DNA of 64,000 bases from Leptolyngbya sp. 'hensonii' (GTDB lineage Bacteria; Cyanobacteriota; Cyanobacteriia; GCF-001939115): contig NZ_MQTZ01000050.1 of the NCBI RefSeq assembly GCF_001939115.1, forward strand, positions 1-64,000, given 5' to 3'. Each line of letters starts with the position of its first letter. Position 1 is the first letter of the stretch. The notes below the pieces were generated by a model. It was not told where the DNA came from, did not search any database, and saw nothing but the letters and a program-made list of their open reading frames with translations. This document shows positions 26,964 through 34,865 of this stretch, one piece after another. Both the position numbers and the translations under genes were made by a program.

Positions 26964-27371
26964 ATGAAGCGGATCATGTTTGTCTGTAAAAAGAACTCGG
27001 CCCGGTCCCAGATGGCAGAGGGGTTTGCCAGACATCTGGGTACTGGCAAGGTTGAGGTGACCAGTTCCGGGTTGGAAGCCAGTCAGGTGCGCCCAGAAGC
27101 GATCGCAACGATGGAGGAGGCCGGGGTGGATATCCGTCAACAGACCTCAAAGGCTTTGAGTGACTTCAATCCCGAAGATTTTGATGTGGTCATTTCTCTC
27201 TGTGGCTGCGGCGTGAATTTGCCTCCAGAGTGGTTAACTCGCGAGGAATTCGAGGATTGGCAACTGGATGATCCCGCCGAGCAGCCAGAAATTTTTCCGC
27301 GCATCCGGGATGAAATCAGAGCACGGGTGACCCAACTGATTGCCAGACTGGAAGCAGTATCAGGAAGTTAG
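26964..27371 (+). CDS. arsC: Arsenate reductase, cyanobacterial ArsC type
   Basis: 135 residues from the ATG at 26964 (the open frame starts seven codons earlier). The fold is that of low-molecular-weight tyrosine phosphatases: the P-loop is CKKNSAR (Cys8 to Arg14), followed by SQMAEGFARHLG. The pair Cys80 and Cys82 in ISLCGCGVNLPPEW provides the resolving cysteines. This arrangement is that of Synechocystis ArsC, which has the thioredoxin-family fold of the Staphylococcus enzyme but takes electrons from glutathione/glutaredoxin. It reduces As(V) to As(III), the substrate of the ACR3 pump encoded 21 bases upstream. Confidence 0.92.
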   Translation: MKRIMFVCKKNSARSQMAEGFARHLGTGKVEVTSSGLEASQVRPEAIATMEEAGVDIRQQTSKALSDFNPEDFDVVISLCGCGVNLPPEWLTREEFEDWQLDDPAEQPEIFPRIRDEIRARVTQLIARLEAVSGS

Positions 27372-27379
27372 ATCAGCCG

Positions 27380-27847
27380 ATGGACATCGAACAACCTCAG
27401 CCGATTCGGGAGAATTTGTGGTGGGTGATTCCAACCCAACTGGCAGGGGTGAGAAAGCCAGCACCAGAGGAAATTCCAGACCTGCAAGCCGCAGGCATAG
27501 GGGCGATCGTCTCTGTCATGGATGATCCGTCTAACCTGGATTTGTACGAACAGGCTGGTATGCCCCATCTCTGGCTCCCCACCAAAGGTGGAACGGCTCC
27601 AAGCCTGGAACAGGTTCAAGCCCTACAAACCTTTGTGGACGATCAGCATCGCCTCGGCTACGGGGTAGTAGTCCATTGCACCAGTGGCAGACGCCGCACC
27701 GGAACGATGCTTGCAGCCTATCTGATTCAAGCTGGCCGATCCTATGAAGATAGTCTTCAGATCATTCTGAAGGCCAATCCTCAAGTTGAGTTGCGATCGG
27801 CCCAAACTGCTTTCTTGCAAGATCTGGCGACCCATTCAGCCCTATAG
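27380..27847 (+). CDS. Dual-specificity-like protein phosphatase in the arsenic operon
   Basis: 155 residues, starting eight bases after arsC. The signature [10 protein letters not shown] holds the catalytic pair Cys100 and Arg106 of the CX5R phosphatases. The upstream loop that normally carries the general-acid aspartate reads [10 protein letters not shown], where related proteins typically have Asp before GTAP; here Gly70 is found, so activity may be altered (tentative alignment). Placement between arsC and arsH with gaps of eight and two bases means it is co-transcribed with arsenic genes. Its substrate is unknown; a role in arsenate reduction or in signalling during arsenic stress is conceivable. 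Confidence 0.85.
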   Translation: MDIEQPQPIRENLWWVIPTQLAGVRKPAPEEIPDLQAAGIGAIVSVMDDPSNLDLYEQAGMPHLWLPTKGGTAPSLEQVQALQTFVDDQHRLGYGVVVHCTSGRRRTGTMLAAYLIQAGRSYEDSLQIILKANPQVELRSAQTAFLQDLATHSAL

Positions 27848-27849
27848 TC

Positions 27850-28491
27850 ATGACTCGTTTCGATCATCCGCCTCGAATTTTGTTTTTGTATGGTTCATTG
27901 CGGGAGCGATCTTACAGCCGATTATTGGCTGAAGAAGCAGCCCGAATTATCCAGGAATTTGGCGCAGAGGTGAAGTTCTTTGACCCCCGCGAGCTTCCCC
28001 TCTATGCCAGCGTCCCTGACACCCATCCCAAAGTGCAGGAATTGCGCGAGTTAAGCCAGTGGTCGGAAGGACAGGTCTGGTCCAGCCCTGAACTGCATGG
28101 CCAGGTTTCAGGGGTGCTGAAAAACCAGATTGATTGGATTCCGCTCAGTATCGGAGCTGTGAGACCGACTCAAGGTAAGACCCTGGCTGTGATGCAGGTC
28201 AGTGGGGGCTCCCAGTCCTTTAATGCTGTGAATACCCTACGCCTTCTGGGGCGCTGGATGCGAATGTTTACCATTCCCAACCAATCTTCTGTCGCCAAGG
28301 CTTACCAGGAGTTCAACGAAGATGGCACGATGAAGGAATCTTCCTATCGTGATCGAGTTATTGATGTGATGGAAGAGCTGTACAAATTTACCCTGCTGTT
28401 ACGAGACAAGGTGGACTATTTGACCGATCGCTACAGCGAACGGAAGGAAAAATATCCTGAGCAGGGAATAGAGCCAATCAAATTGATGTAA
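27850..28491 (+). CDS. arsH: ArsH, NADPH-dependent FMN reductase / organoarsenical oxidase
   Basis: 213 residues. The flavodoxin-like fold begins with [15 protein letters not shown], the FMN phosphate loop of ArsH proteins, and continues with [20 protein letters not shown] and [23 protein letters not shown], both typical of the family. ArsH uses NADPH and FMN; it oxidises trivalent methylated arsenicals and has quinone/iron reductase activity in Synechocystis (from published work on the family). It is the last gene of the arsenic operon, two bases behind the phosphatase gene. No terminator hairpin stands out behind it. Confidence 0.93.
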   Translation: MTRFDHPPRILFLYGSLRERSYSRLLAEEAARIIQEFGAEVKFFDPRELPLYASVPDTHPKVQELRELSQWSEGQVWSSPELHGQVSGVLKNQIDWIPLSIGAVRPTQGKTLAVMQVSGGSQSFNAVNTLRLLGRWMRMFTIPNQSSVAKAYQEFNEDGTMKESSYRDRVIDVMEELYKFTLLLRDKVDYLTDRYSERKEKYPEQGIEPIKLM

Positions 28492-28545
28492 CGGGGTGCC
28501 TCAAGCAGCCTTGCTCACGCTCCTGATTCTCCTGATTCATTCCTT

Positions 28546-28559
28546 CATTCAGCAACGCC
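28546..28559. repeat. Repeat end motif CATTCAGCAACGCC
   Basis: This 14-mer, preceded by TCCTT, recurs as ATTCAGCAACGCC preceded by TCCTTCT at 34208-34220 and in modified form (CATTCAGCAAAGCC) at the inner ends of the 113-bp inverted repeats around the mod operon. It looks like the terminus of a mobile-element-derived repeat family; here only the end is seen. Confidence 0.5.
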
Positions 28560-28663
28560 GATTTTGCTAGTGTTGATGAGCCATTCCTTTACCCTAGCCG
28601 CACAACTGACCCGTTAGCTGGCTACCATTACGCTGATACTCTGATCGGGTTGCCAGTCAGAGC

Positions 28664-29680
28664 CTATTTGTGAGTCTGGGCAAAGTGAGGCACACTAAAC
28701 TTTCGACGGTAGTCTCCTGGCGTAATCCCTGTGATTCGTTTGAATAATCGTCGGAACGAGGCTGCATCTTCATAACCAACGCTCCAACTAATTTGATCAA
28801 TCGATGCATTCGTTCTCTCCAATCGGCGTTTTGCATCCTCAACTCGCAGATGTTGAACGTAAGCGATCGGGGAATAGCCTGTTGCCTTACTAAAACGCCG
28901 TTTGAAGCTACGTTCTGGAATACCTGATTGCTTTACGACTTCAGTGATTGGAGCGGCGATCGAAAAATACTCTGCCAGCCAGACTTGAGCGTCTCGAATG
29001 ACGGCATCTTCGTGATCCATAGGCAGATCAAACACCAGATAGGGAGCCTGTCCATCACTATGCCATTGCAGAGCAAAGAACTTAGACACGGCTTGGGCTG
29101 CGGTAGGACCGACATACCGTACAACCAGGTAGAGTACAAGGTCGTACCACGATGCAGACGCTCCTGACATGACAAACTGGTCATGATCTCCAGCAATGAC
29201 TAAGATTTTTTCAAGCCGCAGATGGACTTGGGGAAAATTTTGCCTAAACGTAGAAGCAAAGGCCCAATGCATGGTTACCTCTCTACCATCCAGTAACCCG
29301 GTTTCAGCGAGCAACAATACACCGGAACAAGCCGAACACAAAGTTGCGCCCTGCGAATGCCTCTCCCGTAACCACTGAACCATGCCAGGATAACGTCCCG
29401 TTTTCCATTCCCCATGCTCAACCATGACAGAAGGGACAATCACGATGTCGGTAGAAGTAACATCTGTGAACGGACGTTGAGCATTAAGAGCCAATCCACT
29501 GGCAGTGATCATTTCTTCATGCGTTGGTGCCACAATCTCGACTTGAAAGGGAGGCGTCTTGGGCAGCGTGTCGTCATAAGTACTCAGTAAGGAAAATGAA
29601 TTCAGCACATCATAAATGCCACTCAAGGTTGAAAACATGGAATCGGGAATCGCCACGATACTGACATGAGTGCTCTTCAT
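28664..29680 (-). CDS. GlxA-like AraC-family transcriptional regulator
   Basis: 338 residues from the ATG at 29680-29678, which has GAGGAAG just upstream; the frame is open to 29803. Residues ~1-190 form a DJ-1/PfpI-like domain (VSIVAIPDSMFSTLSGIYD, LCSACSGVLLLAETGLLDG with the nucleophile-elbow cysteine) and ~220-330 the AraC DNA-binding pair of helix-turn-helix motifs (SFKRRFSKATGYSPIAYVQHLRVEDAKRRLE and GYEDAASFRRLFKRITGITPG, in segments). Such regulators usually control a neighbouring gene. Here the divergent neighbour is a methyltransferase, with 166 bases between the starts. The effector is unknown. Confidence 0.88.
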   Translation of the reverse strand: MKSTHVSIVAIPDSMFSTLSGIYDVLNSFSLLSTYDDTLPKTPPFQVEIVAPTHEEMITASGLALNAQRPFTDVTSTDIVIVPSVMVEHGEWKTGRYPGMVQWLRERHSQGATLCSACSGVLLLAETGLLDGREVTMHWAFASTFRQNFPQVHLRLEKILVIAGDHDQFVMSGASASWYDLVLYLVVRYVGPTAAQAVSKFFALQWHSDGQAPYLVFDLPMDHEDAVIRDAQVWLAEYFSIAAPITEVVKQSGIPERSFKRRFSKATGYSPIAYVQHLRVEDAKRRLERTNASIDQISWSVGYEDAASFRRLFKRITGITPGDYRRKFSVPHFAQTHK

Positions 29681-29846
29681 CTTCCTCGCTCCGATGATGT
29701 TTATGGCTCTGGCATAAATGAACCGGATATGGCTATTTTGCCACTCGATCCAGGGCTTCACAAGCGACACACTAAGAATGTAATGAGCAGGATGCTGCTG
29801 CATTCAGGCTTCATCCAGAAGAATATAAGTCTTGAAGGATACCCAT

Positions 29847-30920
29847 ATGACTGTCACCGAAAAAAAGATCAATGAACAAAAACTGAATCAATTTCTTGAG
29901 CGTGTGGTCAGCGATCTCGCTGCTTCGTCTGGCGGTGTGATGGTCAGCCTTGGCAACAAGCTGGGGCTTTATAAAGCAATGGCTGGGGCAGGTCCTTTAA
30001 GTTCCACAGAACTCGCCCATCGCGCCAACTGTGCTGAGCGTTACGTGCGGGAATGGCTTAATAGCCAAGCGGCTGGAGGGTATGTCATTTATCATCCGTC
30101 CAGCAACACCTACGAACTAACGCCAGAACAAGCCATGGTACTGGCCCATGAGGACAGCCCGGTGTTCATGCCGCCTGCGTGGGAAGTTTCTGCTTCCATG
30201 TGGCTCGATGAGGAGAAAACTATCCATGCCTTCAAAACAGGTGCTGGTGTTAGCTGGGGTGACCACCATAGTCGTCTGTTTTGTGGAGTGGCAGCGTTTT
30301 ACCGCAATGGTTATCGAAGCAGTTTGGTGTCACAGTGGCTGCCTGCCCTAACCGGCGTGGAAGCAAAACTGAAAGCGGGTGCGAAGGTTGCTGATGTCGG
30401 TTGCGGTTATGGTCATTCCACGCTGCTGATGGCAAAAGCCTATCCTCAGTCGCGCTTTTGGGGATTCGATTACCATGCTGAATCCATCCATGCCGCCCGA
30501 GCTCAAGCTCAACAGGAGGGTTTAACCGATCGAGTTACCTTCGAGGTAGCATCTGCACAGGGATACCTTAAACAAGGTTTTGACTTGATCTGCTTCTTTG
30601 ATTGCTTACACGATCTGGGCGACCCGGTGGGGGCCGCGAAATATGCGGCTCAATCCCTTGCTCCCGATGGTACGGTCATGCTGGTTGAACCGTTTGCCAA
30701 CGATCGGGTCGAGGATAATCTAAACCCGGTTGGTCGCCTCTACTATGCAGGCTCTACAACGATCTGTTGTGCCCACTCTCTCTCGGAAGACATGGGACTT
30801 GCCTTAGGCGCACAAGCAGGTGAGGGACGGCTAGCACAGGTCTTTAAGGAGGCTGGCTTTACAACGTTTCGACGCGCCACTGAAACCCCTTTTAACCTGA
30901 TCCTAGAAGCCCGCTTATAG
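29847..30920 (+). CDS. SAM-dependent methyltransferase with N-terminal winged helix
   Basis: 357 residues from the ATG at 29847, which has AAGGA at suitable distance; a TTG at 29832 overlaps that site. Residues ~10-90 resemble the dimerisation/winged-helix part of small-molecule methyltransferases (GLYKAMAGAGPLSSTELA, YVREWLNSQAAGGYV). The Rossmann domain has the SAM loop VADVGCGYGHST, the acidic end of strand 2 (FWGFDYHAES) and CFFDCLHDLGDP. The substrate is unknown; O- or N-methylation of a small molecule fits the architecture. A hairpin terminator follows. The divergent GlxA-like gene is its probable regulator. Confidence 0.85.
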   Translation: MTVTEKKINEQKLNQFLERVVSDLAASSGGVMVSLGNKLGLYKAMAGAGPLSSTELAHRANCAERYVREWLNSQAAGGYVIYHPSSNTYELTPEQAMVLAHEDSPVFMPPAWEVSASMWLDEEKTIHAFKTGAGVSWGDHHSRLFCGVAAFYRNGYRSSLVSQWLPALTGVEAKLKAGAKVADVGCGYGHSTLLMAKAYPQSRFWGFDYHAESIHAARAQAQQEGLTDRVTFEVASAQGYLKQGFDLICFFDCLHDLGDPVGAAKYAAQSLAPDGTVMLVEPFANDRVEDNLNPVGRLYYAGSTTICCAHSLSEDMGLALGAQAGEGRLAQVFKEAGFTTFRRATETPFNLILEARL

Positions 30921-30952
30921 ACAATGCGAGGATGAACCAAGAGACTTACCAG

Positions 30953-30997
30953 CCCAATTTTGGCAGGCCCCCCGCCTGAAATTGGGTTGTTTATTTT
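30953..30997 (+). terminator. Terminator after the methyltransferase gene
   Basis: CCCAATTT (30953-30960) pairs with AAATTGGG (30979-30986), and CAGGC (30964-30968) with GCCTG (30974-30978), with a three-base bulge between the two stems. TTGTTTATTTT follows. Confidence 0.75.
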
Positions 30998-31116
30998 CGA
31001 GAAAGGCTAATGTTCAAAAGCAACGTCACTCCACAAACAAAGAAGGGCGGCGAATCACAAACAGATCAGTAAGCCAATATGCCCAAGGATTGTGGATTCA
31101 ATAACTCCGAGATTTT

Positions 31117-31229
31117 CAGCCCTCACCCTAGCCCTCTCCCAAAGGAGAGGGAACAAGGGTTTTAGCTCCCTTCTCCTGGGGGAGAAGGGTTGGGGATGAG
31201 GGTAATTCATATTTGCATTCAGCAAAGCC
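31117..31229 (+). repeat. 113-bp repeat, left copy (inverted relative to 34063-34176)
   Basis: Built of two internal palindromes (CCCTCTCCCAAAGGAGAGGG and CCCTTCTCC...GGAGAAGGG), it begins CAGCCCTCACCC and ends GCATTCAGCAAAGCC. The reverse complement of 34063-34176 matches it with only three differences that I can count (two substitutions and one indel). Repeats starting with this CCCTCACCCTAGCCCTCTCCC-like sequence are common between genes in cyanobacteria. It abuts the 3' end of modBC. Confidence 0.85.
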
Positions 31230-31233
31230 GGAA

Positions 31234-33057
31234 TTACTTCTGGAGCAACAGCAACCGCAAGGGATCGAGACGAAGCGACCAGGGAAACGGATGATCCTTC
31301 AGGGTATACCACTTCTCTTTGAAGACTTCTGCCTGGAGATGGTAATCCTGATGATGCTGGGCAGGATGGTTGAGCTTCAAAAACAACGTCATCCGATGGG
31401 GGGTCTCACTGGTTTTAACCAGCCAGCAAGGAAATGTATTTTCTTGCTGAGTATCCTCCACAAACATCAATTGATGAGCGCGAATCCCCACAAAATCTGG
31501 GGGAGATGTCAGAGGTTCCAGTAGCTGTAACCGCACACCCCAATCCACTGCTTCGATCTGGTTAACTGCCACAGGAATTGCCTGGGAAAAATTCTTGCAA
31601 CCTGTCAATTGGGCCACACCATAAGTACCGGGATGCTCGAAGATATCCTGCTTGGAACCTGCCGCGATCGGCCTTCCCTGTTCCAGGACCAACAGATCCT
31701 GACAGACCCGATAGGCTTCCTCCAGATTGTGAGTCACAAACAATGTTGTTCCGGCATAGGTTTCAAGCTGCGTCACCAGTTCCTGTTCGATCTGACTCCG
31801 CAGATGGGTATCCAGAGCCGAAAAGGGCTCATCCAGGAGCAGGGCTTCTGGATGGCTGGCCAAAGCCCTAGCCAGGGCCACCCGCTGCTGTTGCCCCCCA
31901 GAGAGTTGATGGGGATAGCGATCGCCCAACCCTGGCAACTGCACGGTCACCAATTGTGCTTCCACCCGCTGTCGAATCCCCTGCTTGGACAGCCCTCTGG
32001 GTAAACCAAAGGCAATGTTTTGAGCCACGGTCATGTGGGGAAAGAGGGCATAGTTCTGCACCAGAAAACCAATCCGGCGATCGCGGCTGGGGAGATTAAT
32101 CTTCTGCTTTGAGTCAAATAATACCCGCCCATTCAACACAATCCGTCCCTCGCTGGGGGTTTCAATCCCGGCAATGCACTTGAGAATCACACTCTTGCCA
32201 GATCCGGAGGAACCCAGCAGTCCCAGAGTTGCACCAGCGGTGTTGAAGCTGGCCTGCAGGCGAAAGCTGGCAAAGGCTTTTGCGACTTCGACATGAAGAC
32301 CTATGGAGGAGCCAGGCAGGACTGGATCGGCAGCCTGGAGCGTCCATGGCTGGGAGGGCGATGTTCCGATCGGGGACTGGCCCGAATGAGATTGGTGACG
32401 ATCGCGCCCCTCCTGCCAGAGGTTCGTCAAGAAAATTCCCGATAACGAGAGGCCCATAATCACCAGGGACCAGAACCAGGCTTCGTGAGGGGCTCCGGCT
32501 TCGACTGCAAAGTAAATGGCCATGGGAATGGTCTGGGTTTGCCCTGGAATATTCCCTGCCAGCATCAGGGTTGCGCCAAACTCCCCCAGAGCCCGGGCAA
32601 AGGCCAGGGTAGTGCCTGCCAGAATACCGGGAAAGGCCAGGGGCAACAGAATCCGCCAGAAAACTCTCCACTCGGAAGCCCCCAGGGTACGGGCCACCCC
32701 CAACAAATTACCGTCAATTTGCTCGAAAGCCCCCAACACAGTCCGATACATTAGGGGGAAGGAAACCACCAAGGCCGTAATCACGCCCCCATACCAGGTG
32801 AAGACGACAGAAAAGCCAAGGGAGCGGGTCAACTGGCCGATCGGCCCATTCCGGCCAAACAGTAGCAATAGCAGGAAGCCAACTACGGTGGGGGGCAGGA
32901 TCAGGGGTGAGACGAAAATGCCTTCGATCAAGGCCCTGCCTTTCCCCCGATAGCCCCGCATCCAGTAGGCTGCTGCAATCCCAGCAAAAAAGGTCAACCC
33001 AGTCCCTAGCAGGGCAACTTTGAGGGAAATCCAGAGGGGGGATAGATCAGCAGGCAT
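31234..33057 (-). CDS. modBC: Molybdate ABC transporter, fused permease-ATPase (ModBC)
   Basis: 607 residues, a fusion of two subunits normally encoded separately. Residues ~1-215 are the ModB permease (five or six spans, EAA-type loop near VARTLGASEWRVFWRILLP). A linker follows to ~245, then the ModC ATPase with Walker A GSSGSGKS, signature LSGGQQQRVALARAL, Walker B LLLDEP and switch FVTHNLEEA. The C-terminal ~110 residues are a regulatory tail without a clear Mop repeat. The fusion is a known cyanobacterial form. It lies nine bases behind modA, on the same strand, and imports molybdate for molybdenum cofactor synthesis. The gene ends against the left 113-bp repeat. Confidence 0.92.
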   Translation of the reverse strand: MPADLSPLWISLKVALLGTGLTFFAGIAAAYWMRGYRGKGRALIEGIFVSPLILPPTVVGFLLLLLFGRNGPIGQLTRSLGFSVVFTWYGGVITALVVSFPLMYRTVLGAFEQIDGNLLGVARTLGASEWRVFWRILLPLAFPGILAGTTLAFARALGEFGATLMLAGNIPGQTQTIPMAIYFAVEAGAPHEAWFWSLVIMGLSLSGIFLTNLWQEGRDRHQSHSGQSPIGTSPSQPWTLQAADPVLPGSSIGLHVEVAKAFASFRLQASFNTAGATLGLLGSSGSGKSVILKCIAGIETPSEGRIVLNGRVLFDSKQKINLPSRDRRIGFLVQNYALFPHMTVAQNIAFGLPRGLSKQGIRQRVEAQLVTVQLPGLGDRYPHQLSGGQQQRVALARALASHPEALLLDEPFSALDTHLRSQIEQELVTQLETYAGTTLFVTHNLEEAYRVCQDLLVLEQGRPIAAGSKQDIFEHPGTYGVAQLTGCKNFSQAIPVAVNQIEAVDWGVRLQLLEPLTSPPDFVGIRAHQLMFVEDTQQENTFPCWLVKTSETPHRMTLFLKLNHPAQHHQDYHLQAEVFKEKWYTLKDHPFPWSLRLDPLRLLLLQK

Positions 33058-33066
33058 GGGGATAGA

Positions 33067-33879
33067 TTAGTTCTTCTTAAACTTAAACACAGGACCAAAT
33101 CCATACTTGCGGAAAATGGACTTCGCTTCTGTGCTAAACAGGAAGTTTTCAAAATCTTTAGCGGCATCCACCGCTTTGCTGTCTTTCAAGACCGCGATCG
33201 GGTAGACGATCGGGGAGTGCAATTTATCCGAAGCCGTTTCCATGATCCGGACATTGGTGGAAGTTTTGGCATCGGTAGTGTAGACCACACCGGCATCCGC
33301 ATTGCCACTTTCAACTGCCGTCAGTACCTGACGCACATTGTTGGCAAAGACCAATTTAGATTTAATCTGATCCAGAATGCCCAGCTTCTTAAAGACCTCC
33401 TCGGCATACTGTCCGGCAGGCACCGTGCGGGGCTCTCCGACGACAATCCGCTGCACTTTGGCATCCGTCAATTGTTTGAAGCTGGTAATGCCGGTGGAAT
33501 GATTCGGCACAATCAGAACCAGGCGGTTAGAGGCCAGATCCCTCCGGGTGCCAGGAACGAGCAGGTTCTTCTGCTCCAGGGCATCCATCTGTTTCTGGGC
33601 AGCAGAGATAAAAATATCCACTGGAGCCCCCTGTTCAATCTGCTGCTGCAACGCACCGGAGGCTCCCAGGTTATAGGCGATCGTGACATTGGGTTTCAGC
33701 TTCTGGTACAGGGGCTTGATGTCCTCTAGGGCATCTTTCAGACTGATCGCTGCTGAGACCAGCACTTTCGGATGGGCTTGGGCCGTGGCAGGGGACGGAG
33801 TGAAGCATCGGATCCCCAGAGCAAACAGCAGGGTCGTGAATGCAAGGCTGAGGTAGGCAAGAATGCGTCGTCTATTCAT
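33067..33879 (-). CDS. modA: Molybdate-binding periplasmic protein ModA
   Basis: 270 residues. A signal peptide (LSLAFTTLLFALGI, cleavage near ATAQA) leads into the ModA body: KVLVSAAISLKDALEDI supplies the oxyanion-binding serine loop, followed by YNLGASGALQQQIEQGAPVD and DIFISAAQKQMDAL. The late segment AGVVYTTDAKT is also typical. It captures molybdate (possibly tungstate) and hands it to the ModBC fusion encoded nine bases downstream. The region upstream (33910-33999) is rich in TTGGTA motifs, the presumed binding sites for the divergently encoded RHH-Mop protein. Confidence 0.92.
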   Translation of the reverse strand: MNRRRILAYLSLAFTTLLFALGIRCFTPSPATAQAHPKVLVSAAISLKDALEDIKPLYQKLKPNVTIAYNLGASGALQQQIEQGAPVDIFISAAQKQMDALEQKNLLVPGTRRDLASNRLVLIVPNHSTGITSFKQLTDAKVQRIVVGEPRTVPAGQYAEEVFKKLGILDQIKSKLVFANNVRQVLTAVESGNADAGVVYTTDAKTSTNVRIMETASDKLHSPIVYPIAVLKDSKAVDAAKDFENFLFSTEAKSIFRKYGFGPVFKFKKN

Positions 33880-33909
33880 GGAAGTGAAAACTGTATCGAA
33901 ATAGGTTCA

Positions 33910-33999
33910 GGTTGGTATGATCTTACCAGCCCCACCAAAGTTACCCGACTAAATTGGTAATGAATTGGTAACTTTACACCGGGATCAGGGATACCAACC
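33910..33999. promoter_or_regulatory. Cluster of TTGGTA motifs upstream of modA
   Basis: Contains GGTTGGTA-N6-TACCAGCC (33910-33931, inverted repeat with one mismatch), AAAGTTACC at 33937-33945 paired with GGTAACTTT at 33967-33975, two direct ATTGGTAA copies at 33953 and 33964 (11 bases apart, one helical turn) and ATACCAACC at 33991-33999. The cluster starts 30 bases before the modA start codon. Repeated, helically phased motifs suit a ribbon-helix-helix regulator. Confidence 0.6.
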
Positions 34000-34062
34000 C
34001 AGCGGGCGGATGGCAGCCAAGTTTTTAGAGGCAAATACCAGAGCCTCTTCCCAAAAGAAATT

Positions 34063-34176
34063 GGCTTTGCTGAATGCAAAATATGAATTACCCTCATCCC
34101 CAACCCTTCTCCCGCAGGAGAAGGGAGCTAAAACTCTTGTTCCCTCTCCTTTGGGAGAGGGCTAGGGTGAGGGCTG
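34063..34176 (-). repeat. 114-bp repeat, right copy (inverted relative to 31117-31229)
   Basis: Runs GGCTTTGCTGAATGC to the reverse of CCCTCACCCTAG and is the near-identical inverted partner of 31117-31229. The two ends with GCATTCAGCAAAGCC face inward toward modA-modBC. Together they enclose about 2.8 kb. A partial extra end (ATTCAGCAACGCC, 34208-34220) follows this copy. Confidence 0.85.
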
Positions 34177-34400
34177 CATAAGGCTCAAGCACGAAAATCA
34201 TCCTTCTATTCAGCAACGCCCTCTCAGGAACCCGGTTTTTTCTGGTCCCAGTTGGGGGCATTGAACCCATCAACCTCACACAGCGCCTGTATCCCATCAG
34301 GATGCCACCAGAGGTATTGCACATCCCGCTTGTGCGGTAGGATCATAGCCAAACACTCACGTAAAACAGCCAATTGAATTGGTTATAGTTTGGTATCGAT
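34177..34400. promoter_or_regulatory. Upstream region of the RHH-Mop gene with phased TTGGT motifs
   Basis: After the repeat and the extra repeat end at 34208-34220 no gene is seen. ATTGGT at 34378 and TTTGGTAT at 34389 are direct repeats 11 bases apart, the same spacing as the pair at 33953/33964 before modA. They lie within 25 bases of the RHH-Mop start codon, a position suited to autorepression. Confidence 0.5.
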
Positions 34401-34853
34401 ATGCCCAGAAAAGAACAAGGATGGGTCACCTTTCAAACTTCTGAAGAAGAACGTCGGATCCTAGAAGCATTTTGCCAGCAATCACAGCGGACCAAGACGG
34501 AGATTCTCCGTGAGCTGGTACGGAGTCTGAATCAGGAGCATCAGTCTACGGAAGAACAACTCCCTGCAGTATCCTCTCCAATGTCCCCGCTTCCGTTTGA
34601 GGATAAGCACACCGACCTGGAAGCTGCCCCCACTAAAAGACCCCTGAAGGTTAGCTCCCGGAATATTTTGAAGGGTGTAGTCACACAGGTGATTACCGGA
34701 TCGGTCAACAGCGAGGTCACCCTGGAGATTGTCCACCGGGTACAACTGACTTCCATCATCACCAAAACTTCTGCGGAGCAACTGGGGTTGGCAGCAGGGA
34801 AGGAGGCTTATGCCGTGATTAAGTCTTCGGATGTGGTGATCGCAATGGATTAA
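34401..34853 (+). CDS. Ribbon-helix-helix protein fused to a Mop (molybdate-binding) domain
   Basis: 150 residues. Residues ~7-45 (GWVTFQTSEEERRILEAF, then SQRTKTEILRELVRSL) form a CopG/MetJ-like ribbon-helix-helix DNA-binding unit. A Ser/Pro/Glu-rich linker follows. Residues ~82-148 are a Mop/TOBE domain beginning LKVSSRNILKGVV, with SEVTLEI and ITKTSAEQLGLAAGKEAYAVIK in the usual order, the fold that binds molybdate or tungstate in ModE and molbindins. The protein is therefore a plausible molybdate-responsive repressor replacing ModE, whose own gene is not seen here. It is divergent from modA, and its Mop half closely resembles the free Mop protein at 36022. Function is inferred from architecture and location. 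Confidence 0.85.
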   Translation: MPRKEQGWVTFQTSEEERRILEAFCQQSQRTKTEILRELVRSLNQEHQSTEEQLPAVSSPMSPLPFEDKHTDLEAAPTKRPLKVSSRNILKGVVTQVITGSVNSEVTLEIVHRVQLTSIITKTSAEQLGLAAGKEAYAVIKSSDVVIAMD

Positions 34854-34865
34854 AGCCCCTGAAAC

